Shown here one piece after another: positions 6,430-6,461 of a DNA stretch of 6,461 nt. Below the pieces are notes generated by a model, which was not told where the DNA came from, searched no databases, and worked only from the letters and a program-made list of their open reading frames with translations. A program made the translations under genes and the position numbers. Each line of letters begins with the position of its first letter. The first letter of the stretch is position 1. Source of the stretch: Brevibacterium picturae (GTDB lineage: Bacteria; Actinomycetota; Actinomycetes; Actinomycetales; Brevibacteriaceae); contig NZ_JAKDJU010000169.1 of NCBI RefSeq assembly GCF_030453725.1, positions 1 through 6,461 of the forward strand. Direction: 5' to 3'.

Positions 6430-6461
6430 GCTGACTGCACCGGTTGAGCTGACTGCACCGG
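6426..6461 (+). repeat. 18-base tandem repeat, two perfect copies at the window edge
   Basis: The unit TTGAGCTGACTGCACCGG fills 6426-6443 and recurs without change at 6444-6461, where the window ends, so more copies may follow. The first copy contains the stop codon of the aminotransferase gene (6427-6429). Because 18 is a multiple of three, the second copy puts another TGA in the same frame at 6445-6447. CCGGT (6440-6444) and ACCGG (6457-6461) could pair as a five-base stem, but no T run follows, so it is not a typical terminator. Confidence 0.9.

Noticed and set aside
6440..6461. Terminator hairpin after the aminotransferase gene
   Set aside because: Only a five-base stem with a 12-base loop can be drawn, it arises from the tandem repeat, and the window ends before any T run could be seen.
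1..6461. CRISPR array, tRNA, rRNA, insertion sequence or phage genes
   Set aside because: No such repeats, cloverleaf-like stretch, transposase or integrase motif was seen. The window is filled with one operon and one metabolic gene.

Overview
The window comes from a high-GC Gram-positive bacterium, most likely an actinobacterium. By eye, third codon positions are strongly G/C, genes overlap tightly, GTG is used as a start, and the last gene resembles the Pat branch of aromatic aminotransferases common in Actinobacteria. A Brevibacterium-like (Micrococcales) source is a guess that cannot be proved from this sequence alone.

Layout: all seven genes lie on the + strand. Bases 1-129 hold no convincing gene, only a possible promoter, short direct repeats and a good ribosome binding site. 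Then come six tightly linked genes: a MoxR-type AAA+ ATPase (130-1125), a DUF58 protein (1138-2022), a small one-helix membrane protein (2009-2461), two membrane-anchored von Willebrand A (VWA) proteins (2452-3426 and 3423-4514), and a membrane-anchored TPR-like protein with a long charged tail (4511-5296). After 23 bases follows a PLP-dependent HisC/Pat-family aminotransferase (5320-6429). The window ends in two perfect copies of an 18-base tandem repeat that covers the aminotransferase stop codon.

The first six genes form a MoxR/VWA system, with the same order as the Bat-type operons of Gram-negative bacteria: MoxR, DUF58, DUF4381, VWA (BatA), VWA (BatB), TPR (BatC). Every junction from DUF58 to the TPR gene overlaps by 4 to 14 bases, so the products are probably made together. 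The likely picture is a cytoplasmic AAA+ chaperone and its DUF58 partner. The small membrane protein presents a cytoplasmic domain at the membrane. The two VWA domains and the TPR domain face outward, by the positive-inside rule. No BatD-like gene follows; amino-acid metabolism takes over. The substrate of the system cannot be read from the sequence.

Most novel points: the small DUF4381-like protein; the odd metal-site and Gly/Asp/Pro-rich insert of the second VWA protein; the charged tail of the TPR protein; substitutions next to the PLP lysine in the aminotransferase; and the 18-base repeat at the right edge.
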